NCBI GenBank assembly: GCA_030737875.1
Contig: CM060911.1
Span: forward strand, 108,914,625 to 108,978,624
Direction of reading: 5' to 3'
Length of the DNA: 64,000 nt
From: Allium sativum
Lineage: Eukaryota; Streptophyta; Magnoliopsida; Asparagales; Amaryllidaceae
Shown: positions 34,676 to 46,000 of the stretch, one piece after another
How positions within the stretch are numbered: position 1 is the first letter of the stretch
Layout: each line of letters opens with the position of its first letter
Notes under the pieces: model-generated
Databases searched by the model: none
Told to the model about the DNA's origin: nothing
Seen by the model: the letters and a program-made list of their open reading frames with translations, nothing else
Made by a program: the position numbers and the translations under genes

Positions 34676-34866
34676 TCACTCCATACCTCTATCATGCTCA
34701 TTTTCTTCCTGATTGTGCGGTGCTTGATAATTAGAAGGTTGCAAAAATTGTTGCATAAACGGATATTGTTGTTGTATAAGATCAAAAAATGTCATATTTT
34801 GTTCTACAGTCCCAAAAGTATTTGAAGGCGCCGGTGAATGTAGTGATGGTTGTGCTAATATGTAAC
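34676..34866 (-). other. Possible exon, unrecognised, Gln-rich
   Basis: On the minus strand a TCAATAG acceptor-like site at 34867 precedes an open segment rich in Gln, Pro and Phe (FFDLIQQQYPFMQQFLQPSN). It could be the C-terminal end of a CACTA transposase exon, given the neighbouring subterminal repeats, but no diagnostic motif is visible. Confidence 0.2.
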
Positions 34867-35030
34867 CTATTGATAAAAGAGAAAAATTAAAATATAACTT
34901 GCTATTGAGATATAAGCTGCATCCATATCTGTTTGACATCAAAAGGATATTTTGGAAATTAAGCTGTTATAATAGCGGTGACAGTATTATTCTTCAAGAG
35001 ATTGGAAAGTGGGACTCTGTCACCTCATAA

Positions 35031-35138
35031 GATATATGGTTTTCTTGTCTCAAAGATGACGAAGATATGGTGGAAAAATACATTGATTCTTTGAGGAACA
35101 CAGTACAAGCACTTGGTTCAGATAATGCTGAAGGTAAT
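35031..35138 (+). pseudogene. Left part of a split last exon, unidentified gene
   Basis: An open plus-strand segment (DIWFSCLKDDEDMVEKYIDS ... QALGSDNAEGN) runs into the GTAAT duplication. It continues in phase at 57785-57838 (GELDFIKSKHEEGMEI, then TAG) if the array is removed. Upstream the same phase is open from about 34900 to a TAA at 35028-35030, which may be a mutation or an intron boundary. I do not recognise the product. Confidence 0.35.
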
Positions 35139-35849
35139 TGTGACGATCAGGAATTTCGCTCGGTCCGAACCAGTCGCTAAACCGACCCAGACCGCTCGAA
35201 ACGCCCTATCGTTTGAGAACAGGACAAAATAGAACACAAACAGAAGAACATTTCATTGTATATTACAACAATGCATCAGAATACAAGAATATACAGAGTA
35301 TAAATGAATATGACACAGAAACATCAGAGATTTAAATTACATTTAAATATATAGCAGCGGAAAATAATACAATGCACAACTAGAAGGAGATATACGGATA
35401 CAAAGCTTTCCGAATATCGTTCCAGCTGTAAACCAGGATCCTGTGAATATAAATCTGCAAAACCAAAACTACTAGCTGCCCATGTCAAAATAAGGGCACC
35501 CAGAGTTTAGGTTAAAACAATAAACTCCAGGTCAGTCATGTGACTGGTGTGAGAACTAAAACAGTTATCTTTATTTTTAAAGATAGGTAAATCAAGGGAC
35601 CACGTCGTATAACACGGAACGGGTTTCCTCCCAAGAATACCAGTGCATAAAACAACAGCGCAATACTAAATAAAGAAAAATGAAGCTATTATAAGACCCA
35701 GGTCCTATCACACAATGCAACGCAAGCCGGGGGATAGGGTTTTTACCTTATAACAGCCAAAGAATGCTTGATACGTTTAAAACAAATCATTTGATACTAT
35801 TAAAAGTGCATAGTGTATAAAACAACTTCAAATCATAAGTATCAATCAT

Positions 35850-36240
35850 AGACGGCATGAATGACCCATACCACTATGTCGCCATATATAAGTTTACAAT
35901 CAAAACCGCAATGTCGTATTGGAAGTTAGGTTATCATTTATGGTATGAACCGAGGCTAGGGGCAAGATCCTCACCGATTCGAGACTCTCTAGTCCGAGCC
36001 TCAGGACCCAGACTCAGGTGGGCCCTTGGATCATCAGGGCCGGTCCACCGATGTGGATTAAAATTCCTGAACACTGCGTTTCCCCGCCCTTTGGGGCGTA
36101 AGCCTGGCCCGTCAGCCGACCAGAAGCATCGGCCGAAACCGATATCACGAGGCGCCTCGCTTTTCAGCAAGTAATAATAAGCAACATCCACATGAGTCAA
36201 ACTCGTCAGCCAGTTCAAGCACTGACGCCACTCCTAACTA
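35850..36240 (-). other. Conserved GC-rich, strongly self-complementary block in the LARD LTR
   Basis: This block stands out in composition from its AT-rich surroundings. It contains inverted repeats such as GAGGCGCCTC, ATCGG...CCGAT and GGTGG...CCACC with GGCCC/GGGCC. A 105-codon frame on the plus strand (35857-36174; repeated at 43743 and 51639) and a 94-codon frame on the other strand are both open. Neither resembles a known protein, so RNA structure is the more likely reason for its conservation. Confidence 0.45.
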
Positions 36241-37174
36241 GAAAGAAACGCATGCCCTCCCTGAGGTCCGTCTCCCGTTTTTGGTTCATACCGGGTGTGA
36301 AACTCGCGAAGTAAACGTTACACAAAGCTACGCCACAAAGGCCGTGCTTCGATCATCAACCACAAGACTTTGCTTTTCAACAGAAGCCTTGATCATTTGC
36401 CACTTAGGCATGCCACACAGGCAATTCACTCCATGCGATTGATATCCATCAATATATAACCCCTGAGCTCGTACGTCTCAGAGAAGGGCGTTAAGCAAGA
36501 GAATAAATTCTCCGCCGCCAAACCGATATATATTTAATAGAGATCAATCACACGGACTAAAATCCAATGTCAGACACACAGTCCATTTACAAGTCCGTTC
36601 TGGGGCTGAACGAAACCGGAGGCACCTTGTACCTCGCATATCCATCGATCTCCAAGTACGTCTGGACGATCACCAACTGTTTCCATCTTCTTGGGTGTAC
36701 AACCCAATCAAGATCATCAGTAATCACCCAAACGACGTGAAGACCTCCGGTCTTCGACCATCGTCTTCATCTTCGACTTATCGTCGTATCAGTTATTCAG
36801 AATGGGATAAACCCGGTCTTTCCGAATAACTCGTGTATATTTTAAATAAGTGTTACACAAACACAACATACGCCTCATTCCAATTCATCAGTCACTAACC
36901 GTAAATTAATCAAGAGAATAATTCCCCAAATATTAACCCCGAAGGCCGAAACCAACATCAGATCAATATCCAGAAAACCATTCTGCTTGGCTAACCGACA
37001 GTTAGTTTCAAAATTTCACATTTATAGGGAAAGGTTCCCATTAATTTTATCAAAGATAAATTCTTTAATTTATTCTTTAATCTACTTTTGAATATCAATT
37101 CAAACTAGTCGGGATTAACGAACTTTACCGAAGTAATTATTTGTTTTAATTTCCCAACCCAACCTATTCATCCC

Positions 37175-37615
37175 ATGAAGTAAAACTGATAATACTTCAT
37201 ATCTAACACTACGGTGTTATCGGTAAATTCAATTACCATTTCACGTTTAAATCTAATTAAAGATTTAACTATCGCCTGGAGTAAAACTGGTAATACTCCA
37301 TTCTCGATCTTTTCAATCTAATTAAATATTCATTAAAACTCCACTTAGTCTTAATCTGTGACTGGGTTAAAGAATCAGTGTCATTTAAAACACGGTTCAC
37401 GATAAACCCAAAATCACATTTCCATTAATTATCGGGTTAAAGAACGAGTGTTATTTAAAACACTGTCCACGATAAACCCAAAAATCAATATCAATTCAAT
37501 TCCAATTAAACATTATTTAATTGGTACACTTCATTAAATCTAAATAAAAAGATTTAATCTTTTCTCAACTGGGTTCAAGGACAGTGTTAGTGAAGACACC
37601 ATTCACGACAAACCC
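37175..37615 (-). other. Repeated small hairpin modules in the LARD LTR
   Basis: Two hairpins share the loop AAAACTGRTAAT: ATGAAGT/ACTTCAT (37175-37200) and TGGAGT/ACTCCA (37277-37300). Three copies of a 45-46-nt module pair GGGTT with AACCC and inner GTGT with ACAC at 37364-37409, 37435-37480 and 37571-37615. The other two LTRs have the same set about 7.9 kb apart (for example near 45246-45500 and 53140-53400). Confidence 0.65.
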
Positions 37616-38793
37616 AAATCACATTTGATATTCAATACAACGCTCTGAATAGAAAATATATCGGCTTATATTCAATATCAAATTCTACGATTAACAAATG
37701 TCGTGTTGGAAATAACGATATAAATATATATCTTTCAAATTTCCATAACAACATCTGTATAATCCTGAAATCCAACATCGAAATATTCTGAAGATAATTT
37801 CGATTCAAATCCATTCCAATGCAATCATTGGAAATTCTGGTTATTTTTAAAACCCTTTTTCCAATTCAATTTATTTATTTAAAAATAAATAGAATTATAA
37901 TTCTAGTTCAAAACTAGTTCATTTCGATAAAAATCTATTTTTATCTTTTCAAATATGGAGTTTTTCATCCCAATCTTCACAAATCACTTTCGATGATTTT
38001 ACACAAATTATTAATATTTTTAATAATTTTATCAAGGCCCGTACAGTCGATTTCCATCAATGGCCATCGAACTGCACTTATAGCGACCTTTTTCAAATTT
38101 GATTTGGACATAATTCCAAATCCAACCGTTAGATTTCAAATTTCTAATATTCGTTAGAAAGCTCTTTTCGATAAGAACCCAACGGTTCCAGTTTTAGGAG
38201 AATCCGACGGTCGGATCTCCCGTAATGTCCGTTTGAAATAAATGGTCGAAATTCACGAACTGCCGCGGCGCGGCGCGTTCTATTCAGGCCATTATATTAT
38301 ATATATAATATATATTTCATCGATTTCTATTTAAAACGAATTATATAAATAGTTTTAAATTCGTTTCAAAAGCAATTTCAACTTCCATTTCAATTCAAAT
38401 CAAAATTGAATTCTTCTTTATAAATTCGTTTTAAAATTCATTTCTATTCAATTCAAATTTCAATTCAATTTGAATTCATTTCAATTCAATTTGAATTCGT
38501 TTTCAATTTAATTCAATTCCAAAGTCGTTTTTTTATTCGATTCAATTCAAATTGGTTTTCTATTCGATTCAATTCAAATTGGTTTTCTATTCAATTCAAA
38601 TCAAATTTCATTTCAAAATATTCGATTTCGAAATCACTTTTCAATATTCGTTTTAAAATGAATAAAATCGATATAAATATCGTTCACGTCAAAATGGCGC
38701 ATCTCTAATCAACACGGCTTCATATCATTCTATTTTCAAATATTATATTTCAAATATTTCTTTTTCAAATATTTCCTATTCAAATATTTCTAT

Positions 38794-38987
38794 ATTAAAA
38801 TATTTCGTTCAACACATGACTAATCTCAACGGGTGAGTACTGTCAACACATGAACCTTTATTTTATATTGATAAAGATGCAAATTTTATTATTAAAATAT
38901 TTCGTTCAACACATGACTAATCTCAACGGGTGAGTACTGTCAACACATGAACCTTTATTTTATATTGATAAAGATGCAAATTTTATT
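38794..38987. repeat. 97-bp tandem duplication in the LARD LTR
   Basis: A unit beginning ATTAAAATATTTCGTTCAAC starts at 38794 and again at 38891. All three LTRs have both copies (about 46690-46885 and 54585-54780), so it predates the array. Confidence 0.9.
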
Positions 38988-39849
38988 ATTATTCTTTATT
39001 TTTCAAATTGGAATGAGGCCCAATCAATTACCATATAAAGTTAATTATATGGATTCCATACAACACATGTATATAATAGCATTGAAAAATAATCAACCAT
39101 CGACCAAAGTGCACTACACTGTATAAGCATCAAATATAGATATCTAACGCTTATAACAGCCTGTCAATCAATCGATCGACATATTTAATCAATCAGGATG
39201 AGTGAACTTCAAATTTCATCCCAACACCCGTGTAGAGTTTCAAATCAACAAACATAGATTTTATTTGTGCAGTTGGGCGATGTGTAAAATTTATCGTCCC
39301 AATCAATGTCCTTCAAATAGGTGTACATAAACAAACCGTCCGGTTTGTAAATGAATATTTATTTATTCACATTCACGTTAAAAATTATATTTTTAACGAT
39401 CAAACTATTTTATTCAACCTATGAATATTCTATTCGGTTCATTTATTAAATAAAATGTTATCTTTATTTTTCTAACTTATTTTTAGAAAATTTCGGCGGC
39501 ATAACGGCACGATACTAGAAACGGGATGAGGCCTAGCCTTATCCCCGGTCTAGTGAAGGCCCACGCCATTCACACATCAATCAAATCAATTTCATTTCAC
39601 CACACAATTCAATTTCAATCAAATAATCTAACTAATTTTTGCAATCAAACAAACAAGTCCATGGTCTGTGGACGATTGTGTCGGGTGCTACTAAACACCG
39701 TCTGCATCCTATTATATATATATAGCTAGAAAAGAAATTGAAGAGTGAGAAATTCTCACAAATAGCTATCCCAACTCCACGGCTCTTCTTTTATAGAAAT
39801 CTTCATCGTTATCGCATCTTGACATCTTCGTTGCTGTAGCCACAACATA

Positions 39850-40160
39850 TGTAAAAATCGGATCTTTACTTCGCTATTCAATATATAAAAATCGAATTTT
39901 TTTCTTTGCTATTCAATATATAAAAATCGAATCTTTTTCTTTGCTATTCAATATATAAAAATTGAATTTTTACTTCGATGTTCAATATATAAAAATCGAA
40001 TCTTTACTTTGCTATTCAATATATAAAAATCGAATTTTTACTTCGATGTTCAATATATAAAAATCGAATCTTTTTCTTTGCTATTCTATATATAAAAATC
40101 GAATTTTTATCCTCACTTTATATATATAAAAATCGAATTTTTATATTCCTATTCAAATAA
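39850..40160. repeat. 35-bp tandem array, TATATAAAAATCGAATTTTT type
   Basis: Roughly eight to nine units of about 35 bp with GCTATTCAATATATAAAAAT followed by CGAATTTTT or CGAATCTTT. AAAAATCGAATTTTT pairs with itself. It is present in all three LTRs (from about 47750 and 55645). Confidence 0.85.
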
Positions 40161-40539
40161 AAATTATATTTTTATATCGTTTTTCCATATATGATAAACA
40201 TATTTTGATTCTCCGCACATAATAAAAATTATATTTTTTTTCCTCTCTACATATAATAAAAATTATATTTTTTTTCCAAAAACCAACTCTATTTATACCT
40301 ACTAAAATCACTTCGATTTATATTTTCTAAAATCTCTTCTACTTATATTTTGAAAAACAAGGATTTTTCTATATTTTTTTCATATCAAAGATTAGATTTT
40401 TATAATTTCTACATATATGAATTTCAGATTTTTAACAATGCTTTAAACCTCAATTGCATATATTTTAAAATAAAATAATTAATTAAGTTAACAAAGGGGA
40501 TTACCTCCTCTCACCTTCATTCTTGTATCATTAGCAGAC

Positions 40540-41000
40540 CCCGTTCAAAAATGCTGGACGCCTCAAAACCCTTCCTCGCAAAGAACATCCACCTGGGCCC
40601 GTTGTTCGATGGAGAGGGGGGGGGGGGTCCACTTCGGCTGTTGGTGGTCGCGCGGAGGCGAGGGGGGGTCAGGGGGTAATCGCAGTCAGGCGTCGAGTCT
40701 TGCAGCGACTGGATCGGCTTAGGGGGGGTCGGTTTTCGTGCTCGACGCGGAGGAGAGAGGGGGTTGTGGCGTCGGAGGGAGGGCGTAGGTCTCGTCGGAG
40801 GTGGGGCTGAGCATCCAGGCGACATGGTGGAGGGCTACAGGCGGAGGTGATGGCGATTTGGGGCCGTGGAGTTCGAGCTAGAAGCTGGTTTCAGTTCGAA
40901 GAAGGGGAGAGAGAGGAGAGGCGGAGAGGTCTGGGGCGGAGCGGCCGGTTGCCGGGGGTGCTTGGGCGACGATGATCGACGTCAAGGGGAGGGCTGGAGC
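40540..41000 (-). other. GC-rich, G/C-run block in the LARD leader
   Basis: Long G runs (up to about 13 G at 40614-40627), many CpG and repeated GGGGGGGTC words. The G-run length differs in each LTR copy and shifts every reading frame, so the open frames on either strand here are not genes. It lies downstream of the promoter-like TATA on the sense strand. Confidence 0.6.
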
Positions 41001-41052
41001 AACGAAAGATTTGGGTTTTTTTTTATTTATCTGTAGTCAACGGTGGAACAAA

Positions 41053-41090
41053 GGGGAGAGAGAGAGGGCTCCAATATATATATATATATT
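41053..41090 (-). promoter_or_regulatory. Candidate LARD promoter: TATA run and CT-rich start region
   Basis: Sense strand shows AATATATATATATATATATT followed about 10 bases later by CCCTCTCTCTCTCCCC, a plant Y-patch-like pyrimidine tract. Equivalent sites lie at about 48946-48990 and 56850-56890. Confidence 0.45.
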
Positions 41091-41984
41091 TATTTAATTC
41101 TTTAATTAACTCCCAAAAAGTAACTTTTCATTTTGAACTCGAAATCGAGTCCACCGACTGTCGCCCCTAGCTAATTACCCCCGTTCCGAACACAATGGGA
41201 TATGTTTCGTAACCCAATTCGCTTGTTACGACCAGTTCCCATTTAAATCAAAATTTAAATCTATTATATTCTATTTTAAACGTACCTTTCTATTTACTAG
41301 GGCCGCATACTAACTCGAAAAATTCCCAAATGATATTTTTTGGCTTCGTATTGACGATATGGTCCTAACAAAACTAGTTTCGTCGAATTCTGAGACCGTT
41401 TGAAAAATGGCCAATTTCCAGTCGATTAAAATCAACTGAAAATGGTCAAACGCGTTTTCCCTTGCCATGCCCACATATTGATTCGAAAATTTATGAAATT
41501 TAAAACCTAGCAATAATTTAACATCACGGACCCAACAAAACTGGTTTCGTCGAAATCCGAGGTCGTTTGCAAAATTCCCATTTTTAAGGGCCTGAATTCC
41601 ATAGCGACTATTCAGAATTTTCAACTGGACATATCTTTTGATCCCCGCTATGAAATTTTGATTTTTCGGATTCGTTGGAAAGATACCATCAATTAGATCC
41701 TAATGTTTTTGGTTTCACTAAAATCCGGATTGTTTTGCACCCGGTACATTCAATTGAAGTTTGAAATCGAATTATCGAACTACCGCGCCATTCTCAATTC
41801 CTTTTATAATTATATATAATTAATTATATTCTAACGACGACGTATATAATATATACGTTCGATTTCTATGTTCAAAATAAATTTTCGTCGATATTATTTA
41901 AAATAATTCATTTTAAATAATCAAAATTCGCTAAAATTGCCAAAATAAAAATTTTAAACTGGCCCAGATTTTCGGGTTGTTACA

Positions 41985-43024
41985 ATCTCCCCCACTTAAA
42001 ACTTTTCGTCCCCGAAAAGGAACAAAGTCGAAAGTGGTTTGATTAATAAACTCTACGTTCGATCTGGCTTCCATTCTCCAACTTTTCAGTTTCTGAGAAT
42101 TTTCAAATTCTTCAAAAATTTGGCTAACACCCTAAATTTTCGAAAAATTACGCCATAACCTCCCCTACACCGGGAGCATCGGGAAATCTCAAATAGCTTC
42201 CCCGGTCCTTCAGATCTCAAAAAGAAAAAGAAAAAGCCAAGCGGCTAGCCAATAGGCTCATAAAATCATCATCACCCAAACAAAACAGTAAATTATGTAG
42301 TAAACATGTACCTATTTGTCGGGCAAACAAATTTTATTCTCTGCTCTAGCCTCCTTGCTATGACCTGTTCAATGTAAGTATATGTATATGCAAGCAAATG
42401 CGACCAATTTTCAATACAGTTCAAAATTTGGTTATATTAGGCATAATGGTTCAAAATTGTCAAACAAATAAACAAACAACACAAACATCAATCAATTAGT
42501 GGATTAGAGTTTCAAATCCATAATTTTGATACATATACAAAAAATCATGTTTTTGATGCCAATTCACAACAATGTGTTCTAACTATATTAGTTTTGGTTC
42601 TCACACCAGTCTAATGGAAATATATAGATATCACACCTTCGACACTCGAATATAAATGCTGATGATGATGCACCATCATCAGGATCATCCCCGGGTGACT
42701 AGAGTGTGGTTCTATATCTATCCAGTATATTAAAACTTCGAATATACGTTTGCAAGGCGCATATGCAAAAATCTTTATATACTGGACTGTCCAAATCAAT
42801 ACAAATAAATAGTCAAATACGTATACAACGGTTTAAATTTTCAAAACAAAAATTGGTTTTCAATTTTAAAAATATACTCTTCACACTCGTTCTAGGATAC
42901 TACTGATCCCATCTCTAACGAGTCATTCCCATTGGATATTACTAACCCAATATCTGATGAATTCTTTCGTATGGTTCTAATGTGTCTTGTTCTCTGCTTT
43001 GTAAACCAAAGCTCTGATACCACG
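41985..43024 (-). other. LARD internal region copy 1 (1,040 bp), non-coding
   Basis: Sense strand: primer site TGGTATCAGAGC at 43022-43011, then about 1 kb without coding capacity, then hairpin CTTTTCG-GGGA-CGAAAAG (42019-42002) and the purine tract AAGTGGGGGAGAT ending at 41985. All cis signals for reverse transcription are present and nothing else. It differs from copy 2 at only about three positions by eye. Confidence 0.9.
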
Positions 43025-46000
43025 TGTGACGATCAGGAATTTCGCTCGGTCCGAACCAGTCGCTAAACCGACCCAGACCGCTCGAAACGCCCTATCGTTT
43101 GAGAACAGGACAAAATAGAACACAAACAGAAGAACATTTCATTGTATATTACAACAATGCATCAGAATACAAGAATATACAGAGTATAAATGAATATGAC
43201 ACAGAAACATCAGAGATTTAAATTACATTTAAATATATAGCAGCGGAAAATAATACAATGCACAACTAGAAGGAGATATATGGATACAAAGCTTTCCGGA
43301 TATCGTTCCAGCTGTAAACCAGGATCCTATGAATATAAATCTGCAAAACCAAAACTACTAGCTGCCCGTGTCAAAATAAGGGCACCCAGAGTTTAGGTTA
43401 AAACAATAAACTCCAGGTCAGTCATGTGACTGGTGTGAGAACTAAAACAATTATCTTTATTTTTAAAGATAGGTAAATCAAGGGACCACGCCGTATAACA
43501 CGGAACGGGTTTCCTCCCAAGAATACCAGTGCATAAAACAACAGCGCAATGCTAAATAAAGAAAAATGAAGCTATTATAAGACCCAGGTCCTATCACACA
43601 ATGCAACGCAAGCCGGGGGATAGAGTTTTTACCTTATAACAGCCAAAGAATGCTTGATACGTTTAAAACAAATCATTTGATACTATTATAAGTGCATAGT
43701 GTATAAAACAACTTCAAATCATAAGTATCAATCATAGACGGCATGAATGACCCATACCACTATGTCGCCATATATAAGTTTACAATCAAAACCGCAATGT
43801 CGTATTGGAAGTTGGGTTATCATTTATGGTATGAACCGAAGCTAGGGGCAAGATCCTCACCGATTCGAGACTCTCTAGTCCGAGCCTCAGGACCCAGACT
43901 CAGGTGGGCCCTTGGATCGTCAGGGCCGGTCCACCGATGTGGATTAAAATTCCTGAACACTGCGTTTCCCCGCCCTTTGGGGCGTAAGCCTGGCCCGTCA
44001 GCCGACCAGAAGCATCGGCCGAAACCGATATCACGAGGCGCCTCGCTTTTCAGCAAGTAATAATAAGCAACATCCACATGAGTCAAACTCGTCAGCCATT
44101 TCAAGCACTGACGCCACTCCTAACTAGAAAAAAACGCATGCCCTCCCTGAGGTCCGTCTCCCGTTTTTGGTTCATACCGGGTGTGAAACTCGCGAAGTAA
44201 ACGTTACACAAAGCTACGCCACAAAGGTCGTGCTTCGATCATCAACCACAAGACTTTGCTTTTCAACAGAAGCCTTGATCATTTGCCACTTAGTCATGCC
44301 ACACAGGCAATTCACTCCATGCGATTGATATCCATCAACATATAACCCCTGAGCTCGTACGTCTCAGAGAAGGGCATTAAGCAAGAGAATAAATTCTCCG
44401 CCGCCAAACCGATATATATTTAATAGAGATCAATCACACGGACTAAAATCCAATGTCAGACACACAGTCCATTTACAAGTCCGTTCTGGGGCTGAACGAA
44501 ACCGGAGGCACCTTGTACCTCGCATATCCATCGATCTCCAAGTACGTCTGGACGATCACCAACTGTTTCCATCTTCTTGGGTGTACAACCCAATCAAGAT
44601 CATCAGTAATCACCCAAACGACGTGAAGACCTCCGGTCTTCGACCATCGTCTTCATCTTCGACTTATCGTCGTATCAGTTATTCAGAATGGGATAAACCC
44701 GGTCTTTCCGAATAACTCGCGTATATTTTAAATAAGTGTTACACAAATACAACATACGCCTCATTCCAATTCATCAGTCACTAACCGTAAATTAATCAAG
44801 AGAATAATTCCCCAAATATTAACCCCGAAGGCCGAAACCAACATCAGATCAATATCCAGAAAACCATTCTGCTTGGCTAACCGACAGTTAGTTTCTAAAT
44901 TTCACATTTATAGGGAAAGGTTCCCATTAATTTTATCAAAGATAAATTCTTTAATTTATTCTTTAATCTACTTTTGAATATCAATTCAAACTAGTCGGGA
45001 TTAACGAACTTTACCGAAGTAATTATTTGTTTTAATTTCCCAACCCCAACCTATTCATCCCATGAAGTAAAACTGATAATACTTCATATCTAACACTACG
45101 GTGTTATCGGTAAATTCAATTACCATTTCACGTTTAAATCTAATTAAAGATTTAACTATCGCCTGGAGTAAAACTGGTAATACTCCATTCTCGATCTTTT
45201 CAATCTAATTTAAGATTCATTAAAACTCCACTTAGTTTTAATCTGTGACTGGGTTAAAGAATCAGTGTCATTTAAAACACGGTTCACGATAAACCCAAAA
45301 TCACATTTCCATTAATTATCGGGTTAAAGAACGAGTGTTATTTAAAACACTGTCCACGATAAACCCAAAAATCAATATCAATTCAATTCCAATTAAACAT
45401 TATTTAATTGGTACACTTCATTAAATCTAAATAAAAAGATTTAATCTTTTCTCAACTGGGTTCAAGGACAGTGTTAGTGAAGACACCATTCACGACAAAC
45501 CCAAATCACATTTGATATTCAATACAAGGCTCTGAATAGAAAATATATCGGCTTATATTCAATATCAAATTCTACGATTAACAAATGTCGTGTTGGAAAT
45601 AACGATATAAATATATATCTTTCAAATTTCCATAACAACATCTGTATAATCCTGAAATCCAACATCGAAATATTCCGAAGACAATTTCGATTCAAATCCA
45701 TTCCAATGCAATCATTGGAAATTCTGGTTATTTTTAAAACCCTTTTTCCAATTCAATTTATTTATTTAAAAATAAATAGAATTATAATTCTAGTTCAAAA
45801 CTAGTTCATTTCGATAAAAATCTATTTTTATCTTTTCAAATATGGAGTTTTTCATCCCAATCTTCACAAATCACTTTCGATGATTTTACACAAATTATTA
45901 ATATTTTTAATAATTTTATCAAGGCCCGTACAGTCGATTTCCATCAATGGCCATCGAACTGCACTTATAGCGACCTTTTTCAAATTTGATTTGGACATAA

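Larger units (their letters stand above)
35139..41984 (-). repeat. LARD-like LTR copy 1 (6,846 bp)
   Basis: Sense strand starts TGTAACAACCCG at 41984 and ends GATCGTCACA at 35139. The promoter-like TATA and CT-rich stretch near 41053-41090 leave about 0.9 kb of U3 and about 5.9 kb of transcribed leader. It differs from copies 2 and 3 at about ten positions in the first 700 bp by eye. Confidence 0.93.

Noticed and set aside
35857..36174. A 105-codon frame repeated identically in all three LARD LTRs (also 43743 and 51639)
   Set aside because: The copies are too young to show coding constraint, the frame runs antisense to the element, and no known motif is visible. Kept only as a structured block.
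40517..40825. Pro/Arg-rich frame in the GC-rich LARD block
   Set aside because: It is made of G/C-run sequence, and the run lengths differ between LTR copies and shift the frame. Composition artefact.
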